DNA of 64,000 nucleotides from TMED109 sp002684605 (GTDB lineage: Bacteria; Pseudomonadota; Alphaproteobacteria; TMED109). This document shows, one piece after another, positions 1-8,782 of this stretch. The stretch covers positions 183,900 through 247,899 of the forward strand of contig CAJWSU010000002.1 in assembly GCA_913046335.1 (NCBI GenBank). The letters run 5' to 3'. The notes under the pieces are model-generated. The model saw nothing but the letters and a program-made list of their open reading frames with translations, had not been told where the DNA came from and did not search any database. The translations under genes were made by a program, and so were the position numbers. Positions within the stretch are counted from its first letter, which is position 1. The number at the start of each line of letters is the position of its first letter.

Positions 1-1655
1 GCTCTGGAAATACTGTAGGTATTTTTCAATTAGAAAGCCAGGGTATGAGAGATGTTTTAGTTAATTTAAAACCTGAGAGGTTTGAAGAAATTATTGCCGT
101 TGTTGCTCTATATAGGCCAGGACCAATGGATTATATCCCTTCTTTTATAAAAAGAAAGCATGGCTTAGAAAAAGTGGAAGTTCTTCATCCATTACTAAAA
201 TCTATTTTAGATGAAACATATGGAATTATGATTTATCAAGAACAAGTTATGGAGGCGGCTCAGAAGTTATCTGGATATTCTCTCGGCCAAGCAGATCTGC
301 TTAGAAGAGCAATGGGAAAAAAAATAAAATCAGAAATGGATGCACAAAAAGAAAGTTTTATAGAAGGTGCATTAAAAAATAACATAGATAAAAATTTAGG
401 ATCACAAATATTTGAATTAATTAATAAATTTGCTGGTTATGGATTTAATAAAAGTCATGCAGCCGCATACGCCTTAATTGCATACCAAACAGCTTGGTTT
501 AAATCAAACCATCCTGAAATATTTTTATCATCCCTTATGACATTTGACTCTGATTTGTCAGAAAAAATAAATATATATAGAAATGAATTAACAAGGCTAG
601 AGATAAACTTACTGGGACCGGATATTAATTATTCAAAATTAAACTATGATTTAGAAAAAGATTCAGATAATAAGTTATCTGTTAGAACTGGTCTATGCAG
701 TATTAAGAATGTAGGTAATAAAGCCTTAAATAGTATTATAGAAGAAAGAGACAAAACAGGTACATTTAATGACTTATTAAGCTTTGCTAGTAGAATTAAT
801 GATGGATTGCTAGGAAAATCACATTATGAGCATTTAGCGACTGCTGGGGCTTTTTCTTCAATATGCTCAAATAGAAAAAAAGCATTTATGTCAGCTCAAA
901 TATTGGTTGATATCTCAGCATCTTCTTCCGTAGATAAATATAGTAATCAGCAAAGTATTTTTGGTGATAATATTGATTTATCAGAAATATGGAAATTGCC
1001 AGATGTTATTGATTGGAATGTAAGAAAAAGACTTGAAAAAGAGAGAAGTACACTAAGTTTTTATTATTCCGGCCATCCTTTGGATCAATTTGACAGCCTT
1101 TTAAAATATTTAAATATCAAGGATATTAATAATATTAATAATGACACCGATTTTATATTTGATTGCGTAGGTGTTATTGTTCAGGTTGCAGAAAGATCTT
1201 CTAGAAATGGAAGGTTTGCGAGAATACTTTTGTCTAATAAAAAATCATTAACAGAAGTAACAATTTATTCAGATATTTATAATCACAAAAAGGATCTTTT
1301 AAAATTAGGAACAGAAGTTTATTTAAAAATAAGTGTTATAAAAAATAATAATAATACGAATAGCTTTTTAGTAAAAGATATTTATTTATTAGAGGATAAA
1401 ATCAATCTATTAATTTCCTGTTTTGAAATTGTTCTAAGGAAAGAAGTAAATATAAAATTATTTATGAACTATCTGAAGTCTAATATTATTTCTAAAATAA
1501 ATATTAATAGATATCCGTTACATTTTATTTTTGAAGATAATGAAAATAATTTAATTAAAGTTGAAACTAAGCAGAATATTTTATCTCCTATTTTGTTTAT
1601 TAATGAAATAGCTAATAATGAGGATATAATTTCAATTACTCCAATTATTAAGTAA
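1..1655 (+). CDS. dnaE: DNA polymerase III alpha subunit, C-terminal part (5' truncated)
   Basis: This is the replicative polymerase catalytic subunit, cut by the window start. The frame is open from base 3, and the residues before the first Met (TVGIFQLESQGMR) are the conserved DnaE fingers-region motif, so the Met at 45 is internal. Visible parts are the GYGFNKSHAAAYA motif, a helix-hairpin-helix (VGNKALNSI) and a C-terminal OB-fold (VGVIVQVAERSSRNGRFA). About 550 residues of a usual 1,150 or so are present. It ends at 1655, directly before the rpsB leader; dnaE commonly lies upstream of rpsB in alphaproteobacteria. Confidence 0.95.
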   Translation, partial: SGNTVGIFQLESQGMRDVLVNLKPERFEEIIAVVALYRPGPMDYIPSFIKRKHGLEKVEVLHPLLKSILDETYGIMIYQEQVMEAAQKLSGYSLGQADLLRRAMGKKIKSEMDAQKESFIEGALKNNIDKNLGSQIFELINKFAGYGFNKSHAAAYALIAYQTAWFKSNHPEIFLSSLMTFDSDLSEKINIYRNELTRLEINLLGPDINYSKLNYDLEKDSDNKLSVRTGLCSIKNVGNKALNSIIEERDKTGTFNDLLSFASRINDGLLGKSHYEHLATAGAFSSICSNRKKAFMSAQILVDISASSSVDKYSNQQSIFGDNIDLSEIWKLPDVIDWNVRKRLEKERSTLSFYYSGHPLDQFDSLLKYLNIKDINNINNDTDFIFDCVGVIVQVAERSSRNGRFARILLSNKKSLTEVTIYSDIYNHKKDLLKLGTEVYLKISVIKNNNNTNSFLVKDIYLLEDKINLLISCFEIVLRKEVNIKLFMNYLKSNIISKININRYPLHFIFEDNENNLIKVETKQNILSPILFINEIANNEDIISITPIIK

Positions 1656-1680
1656 TAAAGAAAATAATTTTTTTATTCCT

Positions 1681-1815
1681 TGCGATATCTGTATTTGAGG
1701 GGTAAAACAACACTCAAATTCGCACATGAATATGGCTAGAATAACTTTAGCCTTCCGGTGCTGTTTTTACAGCTCAATTTTCATGGCGGTACAACCGGAT
1801 AAGGAGAAAATAATT
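1681..1815 (+). promoter_or_regulatory. Structured rpsB leader RNA (candidate S2 autoregulatory element)
   Basis: This non-coding stretch is clearly richer in GC than its surroundings. Two foldable parts are visible. The first pairs TGCGA (1681-1685) with TCGCA (1720-1724) and ATTTGAG (1693-1699) with CTCAAAT (1713-1719). The second has an inner hairpin, GCTGT (1760-1764) with ACAGC (1769-1773). It is enclosed by CCTTCCGGT (1751-1759) pairing with ACCGG (1794-1798) and, across a two-base bulge, AAGG (1801-1804). That AAGG is part of the rpsB Shine-Dalgarno, so the fold would hide the ribosome site. Candidate cis-regulatory RNAs before rpsB are known from marine Pelagibacter-type genomes; autoregulation by S2 is inferred. 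Confidence 0.75.
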
Positions 1816-2676
1816 ATGACTATGCCTAGTTTTACAATGAAGGAATTACTTGAAGCCGGAATACATTTTGGCCATCAAAAAAATAGATGGAACCCAAAAA
1901 TGGAACCATATTTATTTGGAGAGAGAAATGGTATTCATATTATTGATCTTCAACAAACATTTCCACTGATAAGTAAGGCATTAAAGATTTTACGAGATAT
2001 TGGAGCTAACGGAGGAAGGGTTCTGTTTGTTGGTACTAAGCGTCAGGCGCAAAGTATTGTTGCAGAAACTGCTATAAACTCAGGTCAATACTTTATGAAT
2101 CATAGGTGGTTAGGTGGAACTTTAACGAATTGGAAAACTATATCTAAATCTATAGTTAGGTTAAAAAAATATGATGAGATTTTAAATAAAGAAGATACAG
2201 GTCTAACAAAAAAAGAATTAGTTGGTATCCAAAAACAAAGGACAAAACTAGAAGCTTCTCTTGGTGGAATAAAAGATATGGGAGGTTTGCCAGATGCTGT
2301 GTTTGTAATAGATACAAACAAAGAGCATATTGCTATTACGGAAGCTAATGTTCTTAAAATTCCAGTTATAGCAATTATAGACTCAAATAGTAATCCAGAT
2401 GGCGTAGATTTTCCAATTCCAGGAAACGATGATGCTACTAGAGCTATAGCATTATATTGTAAATTAGCTTCAGAATCTATTTTAGATGGCTTGCAAGAAA
2501 CATTTGCTGCTTCTGGTAAAGATTTAGGTGCTAGTGATGTTATTAAAGAAGAAATCACAGTTGAAAAAACACCTGTAGGTGGAGAAGAAATTAATCCTAA
2601 TCCTAAAGAATCTTTGGAAGATAAGAAGCAAGCCGATATGAAAATTGCTGACGATGCTAAAATAGATAAAACTTAA
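1816..2676 (+). CDS. rpsB: 30S ribosomal protein S2
   Basis: This is the small-subunit ribosomal protein S2. The start at 1816 gives MTMPSFTMKELLEAGIHFGH, the family's normal N-terminus, with a Shine-Dalgarno AAGGAG at 1801-1806. The frame stays open back to 1726, but that extension would translate the structured leader and is rejected. The motifs HFGHQKNRWNPKM and HRWLGGTLTNWKT are present. The protein has 286 residues, longer than E. coli S2 (241), with a charged Lys/Glu/Asp-rich tail of about 45 residues. It is the first gene of the rpsB-tsf pair. Confidence 0.97.
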   Translation: MTMPSFTMKELLEAGIHFGHQKNRWNPKMEPYLFGERNGIHIIDLQQTFPLISKALKILRDIGANGGRVLFVGTKRQAQSIVAETAINSGQYFMNHRWLGGTLTNWKTISKSIVRLKKYDEILNKEDTGLTKKELVGIQKQRTKLEASLGGIKDMGGLPDAVFVIDTNKEHIAITEANVLKIPVIAIIDSNSNPDGVDFPIPGNDDATRAIALYCKLASESILDGLQETFAASGKDLGASDVIKEEITVEKTPVGGEEINPNPKESLEDKKQADMKIADDAKIDKT

Positions 2677-2704
2677 TAAATAATAATAAAATAAGGAGGC
2701 AATA

Positions 2705-3631
2705 ATGTCTTTAATAACCGCAGCATTAGTTAAGGAATTAAGAGAAAAAACAGGTGCAGGTATGATGGATTGTAAAAATGCACTAGTGGAAACTAATGGA
2801 AACATTGAAGAATCAATAGACTGGTTAAGAAAAAAAGGTATATCTGGAGCTGAAAAGAAATCGGTTAGAGTTGCAGCTGACGGTGTGGTTACAGTTTCTA
2901 TGAGTGATAATTCAGCAGCTTTAGTTGAAATAAATTCTGAAACAGATTTTGTTTCTAGAAATCCTGATTTTCAAAATTTTGCAAGAAATGTATCTAAAAT
3001 TGCTTTAAATTCAGGTTCTAGTTTAGAGGAATTAGAAAATGCTAAATATTTAGATTCTGGAAAAAGTGTTAAAGATACATTAACAGATTTAATTGGATTA
3101 ATTGGCGAAAATATCGTTTTGAGAAGAACAGTATTATTTAATAGTTCATCAAATATTTTTGCTTCATATATTCATGGTCAAATTGATAAAGGTTTAGGAA
3201 AAATAGGAGTTATAGTAGTTATAGAAAGTAATGGAGACGTAATAAAGGTTAAAGAATTTGGAAAAAAATTATCGATGCATATTGCAGCTTCTAAGCCTGT
3301 TGCTATAAGTGCTAATGATGTGGACCCATCTATAATTGATAGAGAAAGAAAGATATTAATTGAGCAGGCAAAAGATTCTGGAAAACCTGATAACATTATT
3401 GAAAAAATGGTAGAAGGTCGAATATCTAAATTTTTTTCAGAAATAACACTTTTAGATCAAATTTGGGTTATGGATGGAGAAACAAAAGTATCTAAAGTCA
3501 TAGAAAATATTGAAAAAGAGATTTCTTCTAATATAATAATTAAGGATTTTAAATATTTTATTCTAGGTGACGGAATTGAAATAGAAACGAAAGATTTTGC
3601 AACTGAGGTAGCTGAGACAATAAATAGTTAA
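2705..3631 (+). CDS. tsf: Elongation factor Ts
   Basis: This is the nucleotide-exchange factor that recycles EF-Tu-GDP. The N-terminal UBA-like domain carries the signature TGAGMMDCKNAL (residues about 17-28), followed by the core with SETDFVSRN. Its length of 308 residues is normal. It starts 28 bases after rpsB with a strong AAGGAGG at 2693-2699, so it is probably co-transcribed with rpsB and could share the S2-controlled leader. Confidence 0.97.
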   Translation: MSLITAALVKELREKTGAGMMDCKNALVETNGNIEESIDWLRKKGISGAEKKSVRVAADGVVTVSMSDNSAALVEINSETDFVSRNPDFQNFARNVSKIALNSGSSLEELENAKYLDSGKSVKDTLTDLIGLIGENIVLRRTVLFNSSSNIFASYIHGQIDKGLGKIGVIVVIESNGDVIKVKEFGKKLSMHIAASKPVAISANDVDPSIIDRERKILIEQAKDSGKPDNIIEKMVEGRISKFFSEITLLDQIWVMDGETKVSKVIENIEKEISSNIIIKDFKYFILGDGIEIETKDFATEVAETINS

Positions 3632-3649
3632 TTAAATTAACGGTAATGT

Positions 3650-4393
3650 ATGAAAACTTTAGATAAAGATAGAAGAGAAAAGGATAAATTTTTTTCTCGA
3701 GTTATGATTAAATTGTCTGGAGAAGCCTTACTTGGCTCTAAAGAATTTGGAATAGATTCAGATATTGTAGATAAAATTGCTTTAGATGTTGTTAATGTAG
3801 CCAAAAATAATAAAGAAGTGTGCATAGTTGTTGGTGGTGGAAATATTTTTAGGGGTGTCGCTGGAGCATCACAAGGTATAGAAAGAGGTACAGCTGATAG
3901 TATGGGTATGCTTGCAACTGTTATTAATGCACTTGCTATTCAAAATTCTATTGAAAAATATAATATTCCTTCAAGAGTATTATCTGCTGTGCCAATGCAA
4001 ACTGTATGCGAACCATTTATAAGAAGAAAAGCGATAAGACACCTTGAAAAAGGAAGAATAGTTATATTTGCAGGAGGAACAGGTAATCCTTATTTTACAA
4101 CAGATACCGCTGCTGCATTAAGAGCTGCTGAAATGAATTGTACTGTACTTATGAAAGGTACTAAAGTAGATGGTGTTTATACTAGTGATCCTGTAAAGGA
4201 TGCGAACGCAAAAAGGTATGACAATATAACTTATTCTCAAGTATTATCGGATAACTTAGGTATCATGGATGCTTCTGCCATATCTTTAGCTAGAGACAAT
4301 TCTATTCCAATAATAGTATTTTCAATTCATGCAGAAAATGCTTTAGTATCAATTATAAATGGCGAAGGTAAAAAAACAATAATATCTAATTAG
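3650..4393 (+). CDS. pyrH: Uridylate kinase
   Basis: This is UMP kinase (UMP to UDP) of the amino-acid-kinase fold, feeding pyrimidine nucleotide synthesis; the CTP synthase gene pyrG is at 28.8 kb. Motifs include KLSGEALLG near the N-terminus, GGGNIFRG, and GGTGNPYFTTDTAAALRA. It has 247 residues. The chosen start leaves an 18-residue charged lead before the kinase core; an ATG at 3704 (MIKLSGE) would give a shorter form. Upstream Shine-Dalgarno complementarity is weak, so translation may be coupled to tsf, 18 bases away. Confidence 0.96.
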   Translation: MKTLDKDRREKDKFFSRVMIKLSGEALLGSKEFGIDSDIVDKIALDVVNVAKNNKEVCIVVGGGNIFRGVAGASQGIERGTADSMGMLATVINALAIQNSIEKYNIPSRVLSAVPMQTVCEPFIRRKAIRHLEKGRIVIFAGGTGNPYFTTDTAAALRAAEMNCTVLMKGTKVDGVYTSDPVKDANAKRYDNITYSQVLSDNLGIMDASAISLARDNSIPIIVFSIHAENALVSIINGEGKKTIISN

Positions 4394-4414
4394 TCTAGAA
4401 TAAGGAGAATTATC

Positions 4415-4972
4415 ATGGATGAAATTGATTTAAATGATATTAAAAGAAGAATGGATAAGGCGAAAGAAGTGTTAAAAGTAGAACTTTCTGGACTTCGTAC
4501 AGGAAGAGCTAGCGCAAATATGTTTGAGTCTATAAATGTGAATGCTTATGGTCAAGTAATGAAACTTAGAGATCTTGCTACCGTGTCAGTTCCAGAATCA
4601 AAATTAGTATCAATTCAAGTTTGGGATGCATCAAACATAAATTTGATTGAAAAAGGCATACATGAGTCTGGTTTGAATTTAAATCCTCAAACAGAAGGAG
4701 CTATTATAAGAATTATAATGCCTGAACTTAATGAAGAACGTAGAATAGAGTTAGCTAAGACAGCATCTAAGTATGCAGAGAATTCTAAAATTGCTGTAAG
4801 AAATGTTAGACAGGATGGTATGAATATATTGAAAAGGTTGCATCAGTCTAATATTTATAATGATGACAAACAAAGAGAGCTAGCAGATAAGATACAAAAC
4901 CTTACAGATGAAGTAGTTAAATCTATAGAAATTCTTTCAGAAAATAAAGAGAAAGAAATTAAAAAAGTTTAG
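4415..4972 (+). CDS. frr: Ribosome recycling factor
   Basis: RRF works with EF-G to split post-termination ribosomes. The protein has 185 residues, the standard length. It shows the typical three-helix bundle and small beta-domain pattern with LKVELSGLRTGRASANMFE, and the C-terminal helix sequence RNVRQDGMNILKRL. A Shine-Dalgarno (AAGGAG) lies about 8 bases before the ATG. Its place between pyrH and uppS is conserved across alphaproteobacteria. Confidence 0.97.
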   Translation: MDEIDLNDIKRRMDKAKEVLKVELSGLRTGRASANMFESINVNAYGQVMKLRDLATVSVPESKLVSIQVWDASNINLIEKGIHESGLNLNPQTEGAIIRIIMPELNEERRIELAKTASKYAENSKIAVRNVRQDGMNILKRLHQSNIYNDDKQRELADKIQNLTDEVVKSIEILSENKEKEIKKV

Positions 4973-4998
4973 GTTTATTATTAGGAGTTTTTTTTAAA

Positions 4999-5700
4999 TT
5001 GTATCCGATTCATGTAGCAATTATTATGGATGGAAATGGAAGGTGGGCTAAAAAGTTTGGTCTGCCTAGGGTAGCGGGCCATAAGGCTGGTGTTAAAAGA
5101 ATTCATAATATTATTCAATTAACTGTTGATTATAATATTAAATATTTAACACTTTACGCCTTTTCTTCTGAAAACTGGAGTAGACCAAAATCAGAGATTA
5201 ATGATTTAATGGATTTACTAAGTTCATTTTTAAATAAGGATGCGAAAGTATTATTAGAAAAAAATATTAAATTAAAAGTTATAGGTAGAAGAGATAGGTT
5301 AAAAAAAGATATTGTTAAAAGAATTGAAGATATAGAAAAAAAGTCAATTAATAATAATGGTTTAACAGTTATAATTGCATTAGATTATAGTGGGAGAGAA
5401 GATATTAGAAGTGCTATTATCAATATTTATAAAAATATTAGTGAGAGTAATAGGAATGTTGAAAGTATATCTTTAAATGATATTGATAATAACCTGATGA
5501 CAAAAGGTACTCCAGATCCAGATCTAATAATCAGAACAAGTGGTGAATATAGAGTAAGTAACTTTTTATTATGGCAGTCAGCTTATGCTGAATATGTTTT
5601 TGTGAAATGTAATTGGCCAGATTTTAAAAAAAAGCAATATGTAAATGCTCTTGAGCATTATAAAAAAAGAGAAAGAAGGTTTGGAAGTATAAATGAATAG
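4999..5700 (+). CDS. uppS: Undecaprenyl diphosphate synthase (TTG start)
   Basis: This cis-prenyltransferase makes the C55 undecaprenyl diphosphate carrier for peptidoglycan and other envelope glycans. The signature MDGNGRWAKK begins at residue 10; the Asp at 11 is the catalytic residue of the family. The C-terminal motif SGEYRVSNFLLWQSAYAEY is also present. It has 233 residues. The start is a TTG preceded by AGGAG at 4983-4987; no ATG lies before the conserved motif. Its end overlaps cdsA by eight bases. Confidence 0.95.
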   Translation: MYPIHVAIIMDGNGRWAKKFGLPRVAGHKAGVKRIHNIIQLTVDYNIKYLTLYAFSSENWSRPKSEINDLMDLLSSFLNKDAKVLLEKNIKLKVIGRRDRLKKDIVKRIEDIEKKSINNNGLTVIIALDYSGREDIRSAIINIYKNISESNRNVESISLNDIDNNLMTKGTPDPDLIIRTSGEYRVSNFLLWQSAYAEYVFVKCNWPDFKKKQYVNALEHYKKRERRFGSINE

Positions 5701-6481
5701 AAATTTATTAAGTAATAATTCTTTCTTAAGATTATTATCATCCATGTTCTTAATTAGTATATCTGTGTATTGTGTTTTGGAAAGTGGAACTTTTTTAATA
5801 GTAACTATATCAGTTTTAATATTTTTATTAACATATGAGTATATAAGTTTTACTGAAACTATAGACACTCTTTTTTTAAAAACTACAAAGTCTTTTTTAA
5901 ATGTTACAATCTTTTTATTGAGTATATTTACTGTGTACTTTTCTATTATTTTTTATTTTATTGTATTTTTATTATATTTATTTCAGAAAAATACAAGTAA
6001 AGTAAATAATATATTTGTGTTTATTGGTCCTATTTATTTATGTTTACCTTTTATTTTTTTATATAATATTAGGCTTTCTGACTCTGGTCTAGATATAATA
6101 CTATGGTTTTTATTAATAGTTTGGTTTACTGACAGTTTCTCATACATAGGTGGAAATATTTTTGGGGGTAGAAAGCTAATATTATCTCTGTCTCCTAACA
6201 AAACATGGTCAGGTTTTTTTTGTGGAATATTAGCAGCATGTATTGTTTCAATAATATGCTTTTATATAAAAGATTATAACATTTTAATCGGGCTTACTTA
6301 TGGTTTTCTTATAGCTTTATTTACGCAATTTGGAGACTTATTTGAAAGCTGGATCAAAAGAAAACATGAAGTAAAAGATTCTGGTATATTAGTTCCTGGC
6401 CATGGAGGTTTTTTAGATAGAGTTGATGGCTTATTACTTAGTAGTATAATTCTCTATATTGGGTTTATTTTTTATGAATAA
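5693..6481 (+). CDS. cdsA: Phosphatidate cytidylyltransferase (CDP-diglyceride synthase)
   Basis: This integral membrane enzyme converts phosphatidic acid and CTP to CDP-diacylglycerol, the precursor of all membrane phospholipids. It has 262 residues with about seven or eight hydrophobic segments. The family signature DSGILVPGHGGFLDRVDGLL sits near the C-terminus. It overlaps uppS at its start and dxr at its end, indicating translational coupling. The next steps to phosphatidylglycerol include PgpA, encoded at 39.9 kb. Confidence 0.95.
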   Translation: MNRNLLSNNSFLRLLSSMFLISISVYCVLESGTFLIVTISVLIFLLTYEYISFTETIDTLFLKTTKSFLNVTIFLLSIFTVYFSIIFYFIVFLLYLFQKNTSKVNNIFVFIGPIYLCLPFIFLYNIRLSDSGLDIILWFLLIVWFTDSFSYIGGNIFGGRKLILSLSPNKTWSGFFCGILAACIVSIICFYIKDYNILIGLTYGFLIALFTQFGDLFESWIKRKHEVKDSGILVPGHGGFLDRVDGLLLSSIILYIGFIFYE

Positions 6482-7643
6482 TCCTAGGTCTATTTCAATA
6501 TTTGGTGTCACTGGATCTATTGGTGTATCTACGCAAGAAGTTATTTTGTTAAATAAAAATAATTTCATTGTTGATACTATAGTTGCTAATGAGGACGTAA
6601 AAGGTCTAATAAAAGCAGCAATTTTATTAAAGGCAAAGTTAGTTATTATAAATAGTAAAAATAATTTTATAGAATTAAGAGATGCTTTAAGTGATTATGA
6701 ATGTGAAGTTAAGTACGGTAAAGAAGCTATTTTAGAGGCTTCTAAAAGAACAGTTGATATTTTTGTTGCTGCAATTATAGGTTATGCCGGTCTCATGACG
6801 ACATATTCCAGTATAGGAAATGCTAAAACTATCGCGTTAGCTAATAAAGAATCTATAATATGTGCAGGTCCATTACTATTAAATCAAGCAAAATTAAAAA
6901 AATCAAATATAATACCAATAGATTCTGAACATAATACTTTATTTCAAATTTTATTATCAAATAAATTAGATAATATATCTAAGATGATCATTACTGCTTC
7001 TGGTGGACCTTTTAGGGGTTTTAATAAAGAAGCTTTGGATAAAGTTTCACCTGAGGATGCTATAAAGCACCCAATATGGAATATGGGTAAAAAAATAAGT
7101 ATAGATTCTGCAACATTGATGAATAAGGGTTTAGAGCTTATAGAAGCAGTATATTTATTTGATATACTTCCTGAAAAAATTGAAATTATTGTGCATCCAG
7201 AATCTATCATACATGGTATAGTTGAATTTGATGATGGTTCTATGAGCGCAGGTTTAAGCTTTCCTAGTATGAGAACTCCAATTTCATATGCTTTAAACTA
7301 TCCAAAGAAAATTTTTTCAAATGTTAAGCCTATTAACTTAACAGCTATCAAAAGTTTAAATTTTGAAAATGTTGATGAGAAGGTTTTTAGGTCCATCCTC
7401 ATTTCAAGAAATGCGTTAGAAGGAGGTGCTTCATCTGTTATTGCTCTTAATGCAGCGAATGAAGTAGCAGTGGCTGCATTTCTTAATAAAAAGATTAATT
7501 TTAATAATATTATAGATATAATAGAAATTACTATTAATAAAAATTTATCTTCAATAACATCTAATATAGAAGAAATCATAAATATGGATATGGAAGCAAG
7601 AAATATTGCTCTAAGTATAATTAAAAGAGGAAATTATAAATGA
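6474..7643 (+). CDS. dxr: 1-deoxy-D-xylulose 5-phosphate reductoisomerase
   Basis: This NADPH enzyme converts DXP to MEP, the committed step of the non-mevalonate isoprenoid pathway. The N-terminal Rossmann motif is FGVTGSIGVSTQEV. Metal and substrate motifs IDSEHNTLFQ and SATLMNKGLELIEA are present. The ATG at 6474 (389 residues) was chosen over a TTG at 6459 because it leaves the standard short lead before the Rossmann strand and overlaps the cdsA stop by eight bases. A later MEP-pathway protein, IspDF, is encoded at 40.4 kb. Confidence 0.96.
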   Translation: MNNPRSISIFGVTGSIGVSTQEVILLNKNNFIVDTIVANEDVKGLIKAAILLKAKLVIINSKNNFIELRDALSDYECEVKYGKEAILEASKRTVDIFVAAIIGYAGLMTTYSSIGNAKTIALANKESIICAGPLLLNQAKLKKSNIIPIDSEHNTLFQILLSNKLDNISKMIITASGGPFRGFNKEALDKVSPEDAIKHPIWNMGKKISIDSATLMNKGLELIEAVYLFDILPEKIEIIVHPESIIHGIVEFDDGSMSAGLSFPSMRTPISYALNYPKKIFSNVKPINLTAIKSLNFENVDEKVFRSILISRNALEGGASSVIALNAANEVAVAAFLNKKINFNNIIDIIEITINKNLSSITSNIEEIINMDMEARNIALSIIKRGNYK

Positions 7644-8737
7644 TCTTAGTTTGGTTCCTAATACTTTTAACAATTATAGTATTTGTGCATGAAATGGGAC
7701 ATTACTTAATAGCTAGATTGAATGGAGTGAGAGTAGAAGTGTTTTCCATAGGGTTTGGTAGAGAGCTATTCGGAGTTAATGATAGTTTAGGTACAAGATG
7801 GAAAATTTGTTTAGTTCCATTAGGAGGATATGTTAAGTTTTTTGGAGATGCGAATTTATCAAGTAATTTACCTAGTGATAAGTTAGATCAATTGTCTTCT
7901 GAAGAAATTAAACAAACTTTTAATAATAAAACACTTAAACAAAAAGCAAGTATAGTTGTTGCTGGGCCATTATCAAATTTTATATTTACAATCATAATAT
8001 TCTTTAGCCTATATATCTTTATGGGTGTGCCTTCAGAAGTTAAATATTTACCAGTTATTAATAGTATAGTAGAAGATACAGCTGCAGATAAAGCGGGGTT
8101 TAAAAAAGATGATGTCATAATTATGGCAGATAATAATATCGTTAATAATTTCAATGATATTAGATCTCTTATATCTTCAAAACCCTTACAAGATATTAAT
8201 TTTGTTATTCTCAGAGATGGTAAAAAAATAAATATTATAGCAAAACCTGATAAAGTAGAAATAACTAGTAAAGATGAAGTAAAGACTATTATCGGCAGAA
8301 TGGGTTTTTCAGCTAAGTCAGTAGTATCTTATGAAAAGATAGGTTTCATAAATTCTTTTATAAAATCCCTCCAAGATACTTATACTTACACAGTGAAAAC
8401 TTTTGAAGGTATTAGTGATATAATAGTTGGCAAAAGAAGTGCTTCAGAATTAGGAGGGCCTATAATGATTGCAACGGTCGCTTCTGAAGCAGCAAATAAT
8501 GGATTGGCGTCATATTTATTTATTATGGCTATTATATCTATAAACCTAGGTTTAATTAATCTGTTTCCTATTCCATTATTAGATGGAGGGCATTTATTGC
8601 TTTATGGAATTCAAGCTGTAACTAGGTCTAATATTAATAATGTGTTATTAAAATATTATTATGCTATTGGAATGTTTATACTTTTAGCACTTATGATTTT
8701 TGTAAATTATAATGATTTAATTAAACAATTAAATTAG
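7640..8737 (+). CDS. rseP: RIP metalloprotease RseP/MmpA
   Basis: This site-2 intramembrane zinc protease cleaves membrane anchors such as anti-sigma factors or remnant signal peptides. HEMGH at residues 17-21 gives the zinc ligands, and the distal LDGGH motif near residue 315 supplies the third. One PDZ domain (about residues 115-200) lies between the transmembrane segments. It has 365 residues and overlaps dxr by four bases (ATGA). The position before bamA is conserved in proteobacteria. Its substrate cannot be told from this window. Confidence 0.95.
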   Translation: MILVWFLILLTIIVFVHEMGHYLIARLNGVRVEVFSIGFGRELFGVNDSLGTRWKICLVPLGGYVKFFGDANLSSNLPSDKLDQLSSEEIKQTFNNKTLKQKASIVVAGPLSNFIFTIIIFFSLYIFMGVPSEVKYLPVINSIVEDTAADKAGFKKDDVIIMADNNIVNNFNDIRSLISSKPLQDINFVILRDGKKINIIAKPDKVEITSKDEVKTIIGRMGFSAKSVVSYEKIGFINSFIKSLQDTYTYTVKTFEGISDIIVGKRSASELGGPIMIATVASEAANNGLASYLFIMAIISINLGLINLFPIPLLDGGHLLLYGIQAVTRSNINNVLLKYYYAIGMFILLALMIFVNYNDLIKQLN

Positions 8738-8782
8738 TATAATAAATTATATATAGTTATTAATTAGAAAGAAAAAAATAAT

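Noticed and set aside
1726..1815. Thirty-residue N-terminal extension of ribosomal protein S2
   Set aside because: It would translate the structured leader. The normal S2 N-terminus and a good Shine-Dalgarno are at 1801-1816.
2100..2558. 152-residue minus-strand open frame opposite rpsB
   Set aside because: Antisense shadow of a conserved ribosomal protein gene; low-complexity Ser-rich product with no domain.
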